Source of the DNA: Adiantum capillus-veneris
Lineage: Eukaryota; Streptophyta; Polypodiopsida; Polypodiales; Pteridaceae
Direction of reading: 5' to 3'
Assembly: GCA_014529385.2 (NCBI GenBank)
Contig: CM043949.1
Span: forward strand, 148,283,850-148,347,849
DNA length: 64,000 nucleotides
Part shown: in pieces, positions 1-9,814 of the stretch
Numbering within the stretch: position 1 is the stretch's first letter
Layout of the letters: every line of letters starts with the position of its first letter
Notes under the pieces: model-generated
Databases searched by the model: none
Seen by the model: the letters and a program-made list of their open reading frames with translations, nothing else
Told to the model about the DNA's origin: nothing
Position numbers and translations under genes: made by a program

Positions 1-1219
1 CCATCCTTGTTTCCAATGATTTGGAATTTCTTCAGCAAGTGAGAAAGTTATTGTCTTCTCCATTTGATATGGTGGATCTGGGAGAGATTCACTCGTGTCT
101 TGGAATTCAAATTGAAAAAAACCGCACAAAAGGTGTTTTATTCCTTTGGCAGTCAAAGTTTATTGCAGATAATATTCAAAGAATTGGTATGGAATCTGCA
201 CATTCGGCCAACACACCTTGTCTTGTGAGTTCTATGAAGAACACTTCTCACAGAGGCGGTCAACTAATCACCAATCAACCTTATGCTAACTTGATTGGAT
301 GTCTTCACTTTGTTGCATGAACACTCACCATAATATTTTGTTTGTTGGCATGAACACTCACCTTAATATTTTATTTGTTCCTGCACATCCTTCTCTTAAG
401 CATTGGTCTGCAGAAAAGAGTGTATTGAAATACTTAAAAGGCACTACTAATTTTGGTTTGGTCTATCGCGACAAGTGAAATCGGATTCTATGCAATCTCT
501 TTCTCTTTTGGTTTACACAAATGCAGACTAGGCAAGCTCACATTTATCTATGCGATCTACTAGTGGAAATTGCTTCTTTATGAATGGTTGTCTTGTTTCT
601 TGGAACATCAAGAAAAAAGGATGTGTTGTAGTTTCTACGATTGAGTCAGAATATATTGCGGCATCACTTGTAGCTCGTGAACTGATCTGGCTTTGAAAAA
701 TGTTGGCTTATATTGTCCTCTTTCTAGCACACCCTTGAGGTGTGACAACCAGAGTGCTATTATATCTTGCAAAAGACTATGTTCAACATAATAAGTCAAA
801 GCACATTGTTGTGCATTATCATTATGTCAGGTATGAAGTATGCAAAGGCACCATAATGGTTGAACAATGTCCAAGTGACAAGATGATTGTATACATGATT
901 ACCATAGGCCTCAACAAGTCACGCTTCATACTCTTATACACTGAGCTTGGAGTTGCTTCGGCCTCACTCTTTCTAGATTATCTTCTCTACTATTGTGAGC
1001 TTTGTACATATGACATTGTAATCATATATCTATCATGCACTATGCACACTCCACACTTGCACACTGTGGTCTCTGAGTCACTTGTATATCTGTACATAGA
1101 TACACAATTCACTTTCACATCATCATCGCTGGTTCATATTTTCACATTGTATAGGGTCTTGGATTTTTCCCTTGAACTCCCCAAGGTTTTTTTTCATTCA
1201 AATCTAGAGACCTTTGTTT
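1..1219 (+). pseudogene. Ty1/copia pol, 3' fragment (RT C-terminus and RNase H)
   Basis: Decayed C-terminal part of a copia polyprotein, entering from the left edge. Residues near 78-130 read DLGEIHSCLGIQI, the conserved copia RT segment before the thumb. Further on are the SLKHWSAEKSVLKYLKGT stretch (about 385-450), the RNase H block STSGNCFFMNGCLVSWN with ESEYIAA (about 550-665), and the SKHIVVHYHYVR and GLNKSRF tail motifs (about 798-925). The reading frame changes several times and has stops, so it is not coding now. In the family these domains copy element RNA to DNA in cytoplasmic particles. The fragment leads directly into a polypurine tract and LTR, so it is the 3' end of an element whose 5' part lies left of the window. 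Family assignment is firm; exact frame breaks are approximate. Confidence 0.88.
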
Positions 1220-1227
1220 GAGTGGGG

Positions 1228-1372
1228 TGTTGGAGCTATATATGGCTCACTCTACTCAACTTGGTCTCACCTATATATTTGTATCGTGTTCTCAATATGA
1301 ATCAGTCTCTTTGGGAGCATACATTGTGTGTCTCTTGTCTTGTCCCTCTTTATTTCTCTCTACATCTCAAAA
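1228..1372 (+). repeat. Ty1/copia 3' LTR (short, 145 bp)
   Basis: Begins TGTTGG right after the purine run gagtgggg (1220-1227), the expected polypurine tract. It matches the LTR at 55907-56049 along its whole length at roughly 85-90% by eye. It ends caaaa where the other copy ends CAACA, so the original terminal inverted pair was probably TGTTG/CAACA. The next five bases (aatga, 1373-1377) resemble the 5-bp target duplication actga before the 55907 LTR. Its length is very short for a copia LTR. Confidence 0.85.
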
Positions 1373-1377
1373 AATGA

Positions 1378-1985
1378 TAAGGGAACTCATTTCCGCAATG
1401 AGGTAATTGAGTATCTACTAAATGAATTTATGGTCATCCATAAAAAATCCGCTCCATGTTATCCACAAGCGAATTGGACAAGCTAAGCACATGAATAAAA
1501 TTCTTAGCTTGTTATTGACTAAAGTGGCTAGTTCAACACGAGGTGATTGGGAGATGAATCTACATGCTTCTCTGTGGGCTTATTGTATTCAAGACAACTT
1601 TAAATACTACACACTTTAATCTTGTTTATGGTCTTGATGCCATACTACCGATGGAATTTCTATTGCCAACACTAAGGGTAGCTAAAGATCTTAAGTGGAT
1701 CGAACATGAATTGTCAAAGAGGCTTCAAGATTTAGAAAAGTTTTATGAACAAAGGCTAACCCTTGTATCTCACATCTATGCACAAAAATTGAAGCAATTA
1801 AGATCTAGTCACAAAATTATTCATAAAAGAGGATCTAGTCTTAGTTTATTTCTTTAAGCAACACATTCCCAAATTCAAGCGAAAGGGAAATGGACCGTTT
1901 GTCATTGAAGATGTATCTCCAACTGGAGCAATCAAATTGTCCACTATAGATGGTGAACTAGGATTAGTGGATGACGCTTAAAGAA
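1378..1985 (+). pseudogene. Ty3/gypsy integrase, C-terminal half, interrupted by copia
   Basis: The frame resumes directly after the copia LTR and its 5-bp duplication. It reads a GTHFRNEV-like motif (about 1380-1410), PQAN with GQAKHMNKIL (about 1465-1500), then LHASLWAYCIQ (about 1560-1590), NLVYGLDAILPME (about 1620-1655) and GPFVIEDVSPTGAIKL (about 1890-1945). This is the second half of a retroviral-type integrase core plus its C-terminal domain. The first half is absent here, but a matching first half ends at 55906. A frameshift lies near 1610 and there are several stops. The sense strand and the junction position are well supported. In the family the protein inserts element cDNA into chromosomes; this copy cannot. 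Confidence 0.85.
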
Positions 1986-2219
1986 TTATCATTTTCCACT
2001 AACGAATGGTTTGCTAGAAAAAATGCATGCAGTAAAGCATACAAAGATTAAATGAAAGAAGGTTGTGAACAAATCCAAGAGGAAGCTCAACTTTGAGTAC
2101 TCAAGAGAAAAGCTGCTTTCAAAAATCAACAAACAACTATTCCCATCAACATTTTGGAACCAAATAAAAGACTATGGGAATCACAAATTGATGTAGTATC
2201 AACGCATGATGAATGGCTG

Positions 2220-3218
2220 GATGGAATTGACCTTTGCATCACATTACAATTGAACAATCATAGCACAAATGCATAAGTAGATACGGTCACTTCAATGAAT
2301 ACAGTCAGTTATTCCACTTTGAAGAAAGTTACGAAATAGTCTTTAGCATCGGGAATATCTGCTACCAAAGGATGCAACAAAAACCCGACACCGGCATTGG
2401 GAATGGTTATCCTGAATGTGATAGTAAATGGATTTTTATGCGCTCATCAATTTATGTGCATACCAAATGAACATATGAATGAAATGATGATTCTTGGAAT
2501 CTCATGGATGCGGACATACAAGGCCGTACCAGATTGGGACACCAATCAACTCAAGCTATCAATTAAAGGAGGACAACTCATAGTTCCAATTGTACCCAGC
2601 AAAGAGGAATGGAAAAGAGGCTTCTCACAAAGGAAACCATGAAATAATCAGTTTACATCAGCCTCTAGACAAGCGAATGCTACAAGTAGCATGCAAGGAG
2701 TCAGGCAGATTTGGGTACCAAAAGCACAACTCAAGAAAAATCCGGCTCAAATTTGGGTGCCCAGAAACTCACCTACCATACTGAAGGAAGTTTCACATCT
2801 AACAACTCAAATAAAAACATCTTTCAGAAGAGAAACTAGCACTAGATGGGTTTGGAAACCGAAGGAGCGTTTATCTTCTCCACAAACTGTAAAGCCGATG
2901 ACTCAGTGGAATGTTAAACCTCAAAAAACTCCATCACAATAGTTCATCAATCCAAAATCAAAATACCAATGGAGAGTTAAATCTCAACAATCCTCATCAT
3001 TGTTACCAACAGCTCAAGAAATGAGTGTGCCAAAGCATCCAAACAATACAATAAAGCAAAGAGCACATAAATTACAAAATTTGCTATTTAGAAAACATCA
3101 ACAAGATACCTCGACCACAGAAACCGTTGAGTTAACTACTCAAGACCCAAGTCTTGCACCACATACTGATTTGAATTGCATTGATGTTCAAAGCATGGTA
3201 GAGCATAGCTATGAATAG
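2220..3218 (+). pseudogene. Extra 3' ORF of the gypsy element, with a retropepsin-like segment
   Basis: Downstream of the integrase one frame stays nearly open to 3218, with a TGA at 2640-2642 and a TAG at 2940-2942. At 2397-2640 the translation has the layout of the C-terminal half of a retroviral-type aspartic protease: a hydrophobic strand (MVILNVIVNGF), then ILGISWMRTYKAVPDWDT, like the ILGxxWLxxY..xDW block. No catalytic D-S/T-G is visible. The rest is basic, rich in Gln, Thr and Pro, with QIWVP occurring twice (near 2705 and 2750). A protease-like unit after the integrase is not the normal gypsy order, where it precedes RT. It could be a captured fragment of another element or an element-specific extra ORF. 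Function unknown. Confidence 0.5.
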
Positions 3219-3308
3219 ACACAATTGTTCAACCCATGCAGACAGTTGTCATGGAGTACTCCATCTAAAACAGGTGGAAGGAAACTTCATTAATGAAGGG
3301 CAAAATTT

Positions 3309-3324
3309 GAAGAGGGAGAAAAAG
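3309..3324 (+). other. Probable polypurine tract of the gypsy element
   Basis: Sixteen purines in a row (gaagagggagaaaaag) follow the last codon of the 3' ORF by about 90 bases, as expected for the plus-strand primer next to a 3' LTR. Candidate LTR starts are TGGATG at 3326 or TGTTAAC at 3330. I could not place the LTR end. Confidence 0.55.
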
Positions 3325-3325
3325 T

Positions 3326-4235
3326 TGGATGTTAACGTGTGATTTCTTTCAAAATTGCCTAACAATGCCCTTAATAATCATCAACATGGGAATTTCAACA
3401 CATAAAATCTCCTTGATGAGTGTAAATATCGTATATACTATCAAAATTTACATTAAAAAATAGATCTTTTTGTTTAGTTTCATTAAATTTTCTTGATATT
3501 GGAGTGTAAAAATGGAGAAATTCACTAGAAAGTAATAAAATAGTGTTTTCTAGTGGATTTTCTTAATTGTTAATCTTTTAATTTTCTTTTTTTGTGCATC
3601 TTAACTTTTCTTTAATTTTTCAATAAATAGGTCAAAAGCTAATAATAAATAGTAAATGATTTCAAATGGAGAAACTGAAAAATATGTTGATGATTAGGAG
3701 GACAAGACAAAGATGCACAAAAAGTTTCAATCAAAACAACAAACAAAAGGGGGAGGCCTAAATTAGGTCACGAGGGCCTATTTTTGCAAATTCTCAATGA
3801 ATGAGCTAACATAGTCCGATTTAGAAAACTTTTTAGTCTAGCGTAGATTTCACGACCTATTAGGACTAATAAAGAAATTTGGGAAAAGTAGATTGGGAAG
3901 TCCGAGTATAGATATCTTAGATATCCCAAAATCACCTCATTTCTAGTCATCCTTAGGGAAGAGAGCTCTCGACCTTCTTCGCGTGCGATTTTTGGAGTCC
4001 ACAATCACCCATTTTCAGTGTTGTTTCACACAAGACATGCGGGGTAAATTCTAAACTTATTAAAGAACATTTGTATACAGTCAGGTAGCAGGTATATGTC
4101 CCGAGTAAAACCCTAGAATCCCAGCTGTGTACAGACTCCTAGAACACAAAAAGGATCATAGTGGCCTGTCAATTCAATTGAATTGGACAAGATTTGAACT
4201 GTAGCATGCCCCTAGATGGTAGAACACTTTCGTAT
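3326..4235 (+). repeat. AT-rich non-coding stretch, probably 3' LTR of the gypsy element
   Basis: No coding signal. It is AT-rich from 3400 to 3700 and then moderately mixed. Position directly behind a polypurine tract makes a 3' LTR the best reading, but no second copy in the window confirms it and no clear CA end or target duplication was found before the satellite array starts. Confidence 0.35.
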
Positions 4236-7200
4236 CATTATCTCTATTGTTTGAAGGTCAATTTGTGAATGGAGTGTAGCTACTAGATTTAATATCATGG
4301 ATGGTTTGGGGCAGAGGTCCACCACTTGTCCAACCTACTACCCACTGTGTTAGGATTTAGCCCAGGTTGGTTTGAAGGTCCACCAATTGTCCAAGCTAGA
4401 TAAATTGCACAAAGATATCTCTATTGTTTCAAATTCAATGTGTGAATGGAGTGTATCTACTTTGTTTACTACCATGGATGGTTTGGGGCAAAGCTCCACC
4501 ACTTGTCCAACCTACTATCCATTGTGTTATGGAGGTTTTAGCCCAAGATTGTTTGAAGATCCACCACCTGTTCAAGCTAGCTCCATTGAAAGAAGCTATC
4601 TCTATTGTTTAAGGTCAATGTGTGAATGGAGTGTAGCTACTTTGTTAAATACCATGGATGGTTTGGGGCAGAGGTCCACCACTTGTCCAACCTACTATCC
4701 ATTGTGTTATTGAGGTTTTAGGCGAAGGTTGTTTGAAGGTCCACCACCTCTCCAAGCTAGCTCTATTGAAAGAAGCTATCTCTATTATTTGAAGGTCAAT
4801 AGGTGAATGGAGTGTAACTACTATGTTTATTACCATGGATAGTACGGAGCAGAGGTCCACCACTTGTCCAACCTACTAATCATTGTGTTATGGAGATTAT
4901 AGCCCAGGGTGGATTGAAGGTGGACCACTTGTTCAAGCTATCTCTAATTTTTCAAGGTCAATGTGTGAATGGAGTGAGATACTATCGCTATTACCATGGA
5001 TAGTTTGGGGCATAGGTCCACAACTTGTCCAACCTACTATCCCTTGTGTTATGGTGGGTTTAGACCAAGCTGATCTGAAGGTCCACCACCTGTCCAAAGG
5101 CTAGGTCTATTTAATAGTTGTATCTCCATTTTTTGAAGGTCAATGTGTGAATGTAGTGTAGCTATTATGTTTACTACCATGGATGGTATGTGGAAGATGT
5201 CCACCACTTGTCCAACCTACTATCCCTTATATTATAAATTTTTTAGTCCAAGGTGGTTTGAAGGTCCACCACCTGTCTAAGCTAGCTCTATTAAATGAAG
5301 CTATCTCTCTTCTTTGAAGGTCAATGTGTGAATGAAGTGTAGCTACTATGTTTACTACCATGAATGGTTTGGGGTAGAGGTTAACCGCTTGTCCAACCTG
5401 CTATTTATTGTGTTATGGAGATTTTAGCCCTATGTGGTTTGAAGGTTAATCTATGAACGGAGTGTAGCTACTACGTTTACAACCATGGATGGTTTGGGAA
5501 AAAGGTCCACCACTTGTCCAACCTACTAACCATTGTGTAATGAAGTTTTTAGCCCAAGGTGGTTTGAAGTTCCACCACTTGTCCAAGCTAGCTTTATTGA
5601 ACAGTCCTATCTCTAGTCTGATAACGTGGATGGTTTGGGGTAGGGGTCCAACACTTTTCCAGCCTACTATCCATTGTGTTATTGAGATTTTAGCCCAAGG
5701 GTTTGCAGATCCACCACCTTTCCAAGCTAGATCTATTGAAAGAAGCTATCTCTATTGTTTGAAGGTCAATGTGTGAATGGAGCAGAGCTACTATGTTTAC
5801 TACCATTGATGGTTTGGGACAGAGGTTCACCACTTGTCCAACCTACTAAGCATTGCGTTGTAGAGGTCTTAGCCCAAGGTTGTTTGAAGATCCACCACCT
5901 ATCCAAGCTATCTCTATTGAAAGAATCTATCACTATTGTTTGAAGATTAAAGTGTGAATTGAGTCTAGCTACTATGTTTACTACAATGGAGGGTTTGGGA
6001 TAGAGGTACATCACTTGTACAACCTACTAGCCATTATGTTATGGAGGCTTTATCCCAAGGTGGTTTGAAGGTCCACCTCCTGTCCAAGCTAGCTCTATTG
6101 AATATTCCTATCTCTACTCTAATAGCATGGATGGTTTGGGATAGAGGTCTAGTACTTGTCCAACCTACTATTTATTGTGTTATTGAGGTTTTAGCCCAAG
6201 GTGGTTTGAAGGTACGCCACTTGTCCAAGCTAACTCTACTAAAAGAATCTATCTCTATTGTTTGAAGTTCAATAGGTGAATGGAGTGTAGCTACTATGTG
6301 TTTACTACCATAGATGGTTTGGGTATAGGACCATCACTTGTCCAACCTACTAGCCATTGTGTTATGCAGGTTTTAGCCCTATGTGGTTTAAAGGTCCACC
6401 ACCTGTCCAAGATCGCTCTTTTGAATAGTCCTATCTCTACTGTGATAGAGTGGATGGTTTTGGCTAGAGGTCCAACACTTGTCCAACCTAATATCCATTG
6501 TGTTATAGAGGTTTTAGCCCAAGGCGGTTTGAAGGTCCACTACCTATCCAAGCTGGATCTATTGAAAAAAGCTATCTTTATTGTTTGAAGGGCAATGTGT
6601 GAATGGAATGTAGCTACTATGTTTACTACCATGGATGGCATGGGGTAGATCTCCAATACTTGTCCAACCTACTACCCATTGTGTTATGGAGGTTTAAGTC
6701 CAAGGTGGTTTGAAGGTCCACCGGACCACCACTTGTCCGAGCTAGCTCTATTAAAAAATGCTATCTCTATTGTTTGAAGGTCAATTTGTAAATGGAGGGT
6801 AGCTACTATGTTTACTAGCATGGATGGTTTGGGGTAGAGGTCCACCACTTGTCCATTGTGTTTTTAAGGTTTTAGGCCAGGTTGATTTTAAGATCCACCA
6901 CCTATCCAAGCTAGATATATTGAAAAAATCTATCTCTATTCTTTCAAAGTGAGTGTGTGAATGGAGTCTAGCTACTTTGTTTACTACCATGGATGGTTTG
7001 GGGGAAAGCTCCGCCACTTGTCCAACCTAATTTTCGTTCTGTTATGGAGGTCTTAGACCAACATTGTTTGAAGGTCCACCACCTGTCCAAGCTAGCTCCT
7101 TTGAAAGAATCTATCTCTATCGTTTGAAGGTCAATATGTCAATGGAGTGTAGATACTTTTTTTTATTACCATGGATGGTTTGGGACAGAGGTCCAGCACT

Positions 7201-8094
7201 AGTCCAACCTACTATCTATTGTGTTATTGAGGCTTTAGCCCAAGGTTTTTTGAAGGTCCACCACCTATCCAAGCTAGCTCTATTGAATAGTCCTATCTCT
7301 AGTTTGATCACGTGGATGGTTTGGGGTAGAGGTACACCACTTGTCCAACCTACTAACCATTGAGTTATAGAGGTTTTAGCCCATTGTGGTTTGAAGGTTC
7401 ATCACCTGTCCAAGCTATCTCTATTGAATATTCCTATCTCTAGTCTGATGACGTGGATGGTTTGGGGTAGAGGTCCGGCACTTTTACAACCTACTATCCT
7501 TGTGTTATTGAGGTGTTAGCCCAAGGTGGTTTGAAGATCCACCACCTGTCCAAGATATCCCTATTGAAAGAAGCCATCTGTATTGTTTGAAGGTCAATTT
7601 GTGAATGGTGTGTAACTACCTTGTTTACTACCATGGATGGTTTGGACAGAGTATCATCACTTGTCCAACCTACTAGCCATTGTGTTATGCGGGTTTTAGC
7701 CCTATGTGGTTTGAAGGTCCACAACCTGTCCAAGATCGCTCTATTGAATAGTCCTATCTCTACTCTGATATGCGAATTTTAGCCCATTGTGTTATGCGGG
7801 TTTTAGCCCTATGTGGTTTGAAGGTCCACAACCTATCCAAGATCGCTCTATTGAATAGTCCTATCTCTACTCTAATATGCAGATTTTAGCCCATTTTGTT
7901 ATGCGGGTTTTAGCCCTATGTGGTTTGAAGGTCCACAACCTATCCAAGATCGCTCTATTGAATAGTCCTATCTTTACTCTGATAGCATGGATGGTTTTGT
8001 CTAGAGGTCCTACTCTTGTCCAACCTACTATCCATTGTGTTATGGAGGTTTTAGCACATGTTGTTTTAAAGGTCCACTACATATCCAAGATGGA
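4236..8094. repeat. Satellite array with ~180-bp and ~141-bp units, left part
   Basis: Head-to-tail copies of a unit containing the phrases catggatggtttgggg, ccaacctactatccattg and ggttttagcccaaggtgg. Using catgg as an anchor, copies start at 4296, 4473, 4653, 4834, 4995, 5178, 5359, 5484, 5625, 5804, 5985, 6126, 6309, 6449, 6630, 6819, 6988, 7170, 7311, 7452, 7632 and 7986. Most steps are 177-183 bases, and a second class is 140-141. The short class lacks about 40 bases around the ctatgtttactacc segment and has a ctctgatagcgtgg junction instead. Between 7700 and 7980 a shorter sub-unit of about 114 bases is repeated. The many open frames here recur only because the unit recurs. The array continues at 15126 beyond the CACTA insertion. 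Confidence 0.92.
8092..8094. repeat. Left target site duplication (GGA) of the CACTA element
   Basis: gga immediately precedes the left terminal inverted repeat and recurs at 15126-15128 immediately after the right one. Joining the flanks at one copy restores the satellite phrase gatggatctattgaaag. CACTA elements make 3-bp duplications. Confidence 0.9.
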
Positions 8095-8114
8095 CACTAC
8101 AAGAGGCTCTTCAT

Positions 8115-8245
8115 ATTAGCGACGCTCACACAGCGACGCTCCAAAAAAAAATTCCCGGCATCGCTATGAGCGTCGCAAATTTCTTTGTAAATTTGCGACG
8201 CTCATAGTGACGCTTATAGCGACGCTCATAGCGACGCCGGCTGGG
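8115..8245. repeat. Left subterminal repeats of the CACTA element
   Basis: About six copies of GCGACGC or its complement GCGTCGC, often extended to agcgacgctcat, some facing each other. In En/Spm, clustered subterminal 12-bp motifs bind the TNPA protein; these are the likely equivalents. Confidence 0.8.
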
Positions 8246-8330
8246 GTAAAAAAATAACCGAGCGCGCCCAAAAACTCAGATCTCAGATCTGAGTTTTTCG
8301 GCGCCCTCAAGCAAGGAGCAGGTAACGCTC

Positions 8331-8334
8331 TCCC

Positions 8335-8381
<47 letters not shown>

Positions 8382-8476
8382 CTTCTCCACACACACACAC
8401 ACACACACACGAGGAGAGGAAGGAGAGCCAGGTATGCTCCTTCCCTCTCCTCATTCTCATGTTCCCTTCCCCTCTT

Positions 8477-8511
<35 letters not shown>

Positions 8512-8795
8512 TACACACACACACATAGTGTTTTTGAGAGAGAGAGAGAGAGAGTATACAAACAAAAACAAAAACGCACACACACATACATAAACAAAGA
8601 ATGCACACACACATTGAGAGAGAAAAAGAGAGAGAGCATGCATAAACAAAAAACGCACGCATTGAGAGAGGAAAATAGAGAGAGAACATGCATAAACAAA
8701 AAACGCACACATTGAGAGAGGAAAAGAGAGAGAAAACATGCATACGATCCAAAAAAACGCACACACATTGAGAGAGAAAGAGAGAGAAACTAATT
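8331..8795. repeat. Microsatellite-rich leader: (CT)n, (AC)n, (GA)n tracts
   Basis: A CT run spans about 8331-8377, AC runs lie near 8391-8411 and 8500-8524, and GA runs lie near 8536-8553. These are followed by four imperfect copies of an approximately 60-base unit with cgcacacacattgagagag and catgcataaacaaaaaacg (8575-8790). The long open frames on both strands across it are simple-sequence artefacts. It may belong to the transposon promoter or leader; no core promoter could be assigned. Confidence 0.8.
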
Positions 8796-9593
8796 TAACG
8801 TCGTAGAAAACTAATTAAAATTAAAAGACCTAAAGATCTAGCCGACGAGGAGTTGAACTCAAGACCTATTATTCAAGAGGGAAATGACATAATCAATCTA
8901 TCATACTTGGCATGGGTGATAGAAAGGTTATACCATTTATCTCTTTTTATTGGCACACACATCCACACACGCGCACACACACAAGAAGAAGAGAGTTATA
9001 ACGTCGTAGGAAACTATCTTAAAAGACGTTAAAGATTAGGTTATATGTAGACTTACATTAAATTAGATTTAGGTTTATTTTTAACTAGATTTACGTTTAT
9101 TTAAGCTAGATTTAGATTTATGTTATATTAGATTAGATTTAGGTCTCCATAGACTGTGATGCCTGCATGAAGCGGGTGAAGAAAGCCCTCAATGGAATAT
9201 AGGGTATTGCTGCCTTCACTCATGGTGGGCTCCATCGATCCAAAAGTACTGGTGAAATGTCTTCAGAAGATAGGGAAGAAGGTGGATCTTCAGGGCGGCA
9301 AGAGTCACTACATCCCCGACACAATGACCATCTAGACAACCTCTAGTCATTAGACTTACGTTAAATTAAATTTAGCTTTATTTTTAGTTAGATTTACGTT
9401 TATTTAGATTTACGCTTATTTACGTTAGATCGAGTCCACGCAAGAATTACTTACGGTTTAGGGTTTAGAGTTAGACGAACAGTGAAAAGATGTTAAGATG
9501 AAGTGAAGTGCTACAGCTAGAGAAGAGGCAAAGGGGTTTTGTCCACTACATGCAGTATCATGTAGACGTGGGTGTGTAGATTTCTTGTACCCA
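8796..9593. other. Non-coding 5' region of the CACTA element
   Basis: AT-rich, without coding signal. Phrases like tagatttacgtttattta recur at 9055-9140 and 9350-9430. Nothing else recognisable. Confidence 0.5.
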
Positions 9594-9702
9594 CAAATAT
9601 AGGTATTGACCAATAAAGACGAGATTATAACCCGGTGGTTCTGATCTCCGTGCACCTCCAGACCAAGGTGTGCGGGGATTGGACATGACTAGAGAATGTG
9701 AG
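9594..9702. repeat. Hairpin-core dispersed repeat, copy inside the CACTA element
   Basis: Shares the phrases taggtattgaccaata, acccggtggt, gatctccgtgcacctc and catgactagagaatgtgagg with the tandem copies at 41.9 kb and 51 kb. The core gatctccgtgcacctc / aaggtgtgcggggatt can form a stem. A GA tract (9705-9738) follows. Confidence 0.75.
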
Positions 9703-9704
9703 GT

Positions 9705-9749
<45 letters not shown>

Positions 9750-9814
9750 TAAGATGAAGAATGCCAATAGAATATTAAATTTGTTGTCCAGGTTATAAGT
9801 TTTTTATCCTCATT

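Noticed and set aside
742-1221. Free-standing gene of 159 codons
   Set aside because: Its start is the end of copia RNase H and the rest is untranslated sequence before the LTR.
4236-8094. CRISPR-like array
   Set aside because: The repeat covers the whole unit with no unique spacers, unit lengths are 141-183 bases, and the context is a plant genome.
4372-8119. Many open frames of 60-110 codons on both strands in the satellite
   Set aside because: They recur with the repeat unit, exist on both strands and match no protein family; they are by-products of the tandem repeat.
8276-8768. Long open frames on both strands (up to 162 codons)
   Set aside because: They consist of CT, AC and GA microsatellites, which lack stops in several frames.
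8835-8925. Possible tRNA or SINE on the minus strand (gagttcaactcc resembles a B box)
   Set aside because: No acceptor stem, A box or anticodon arm could be fitted.
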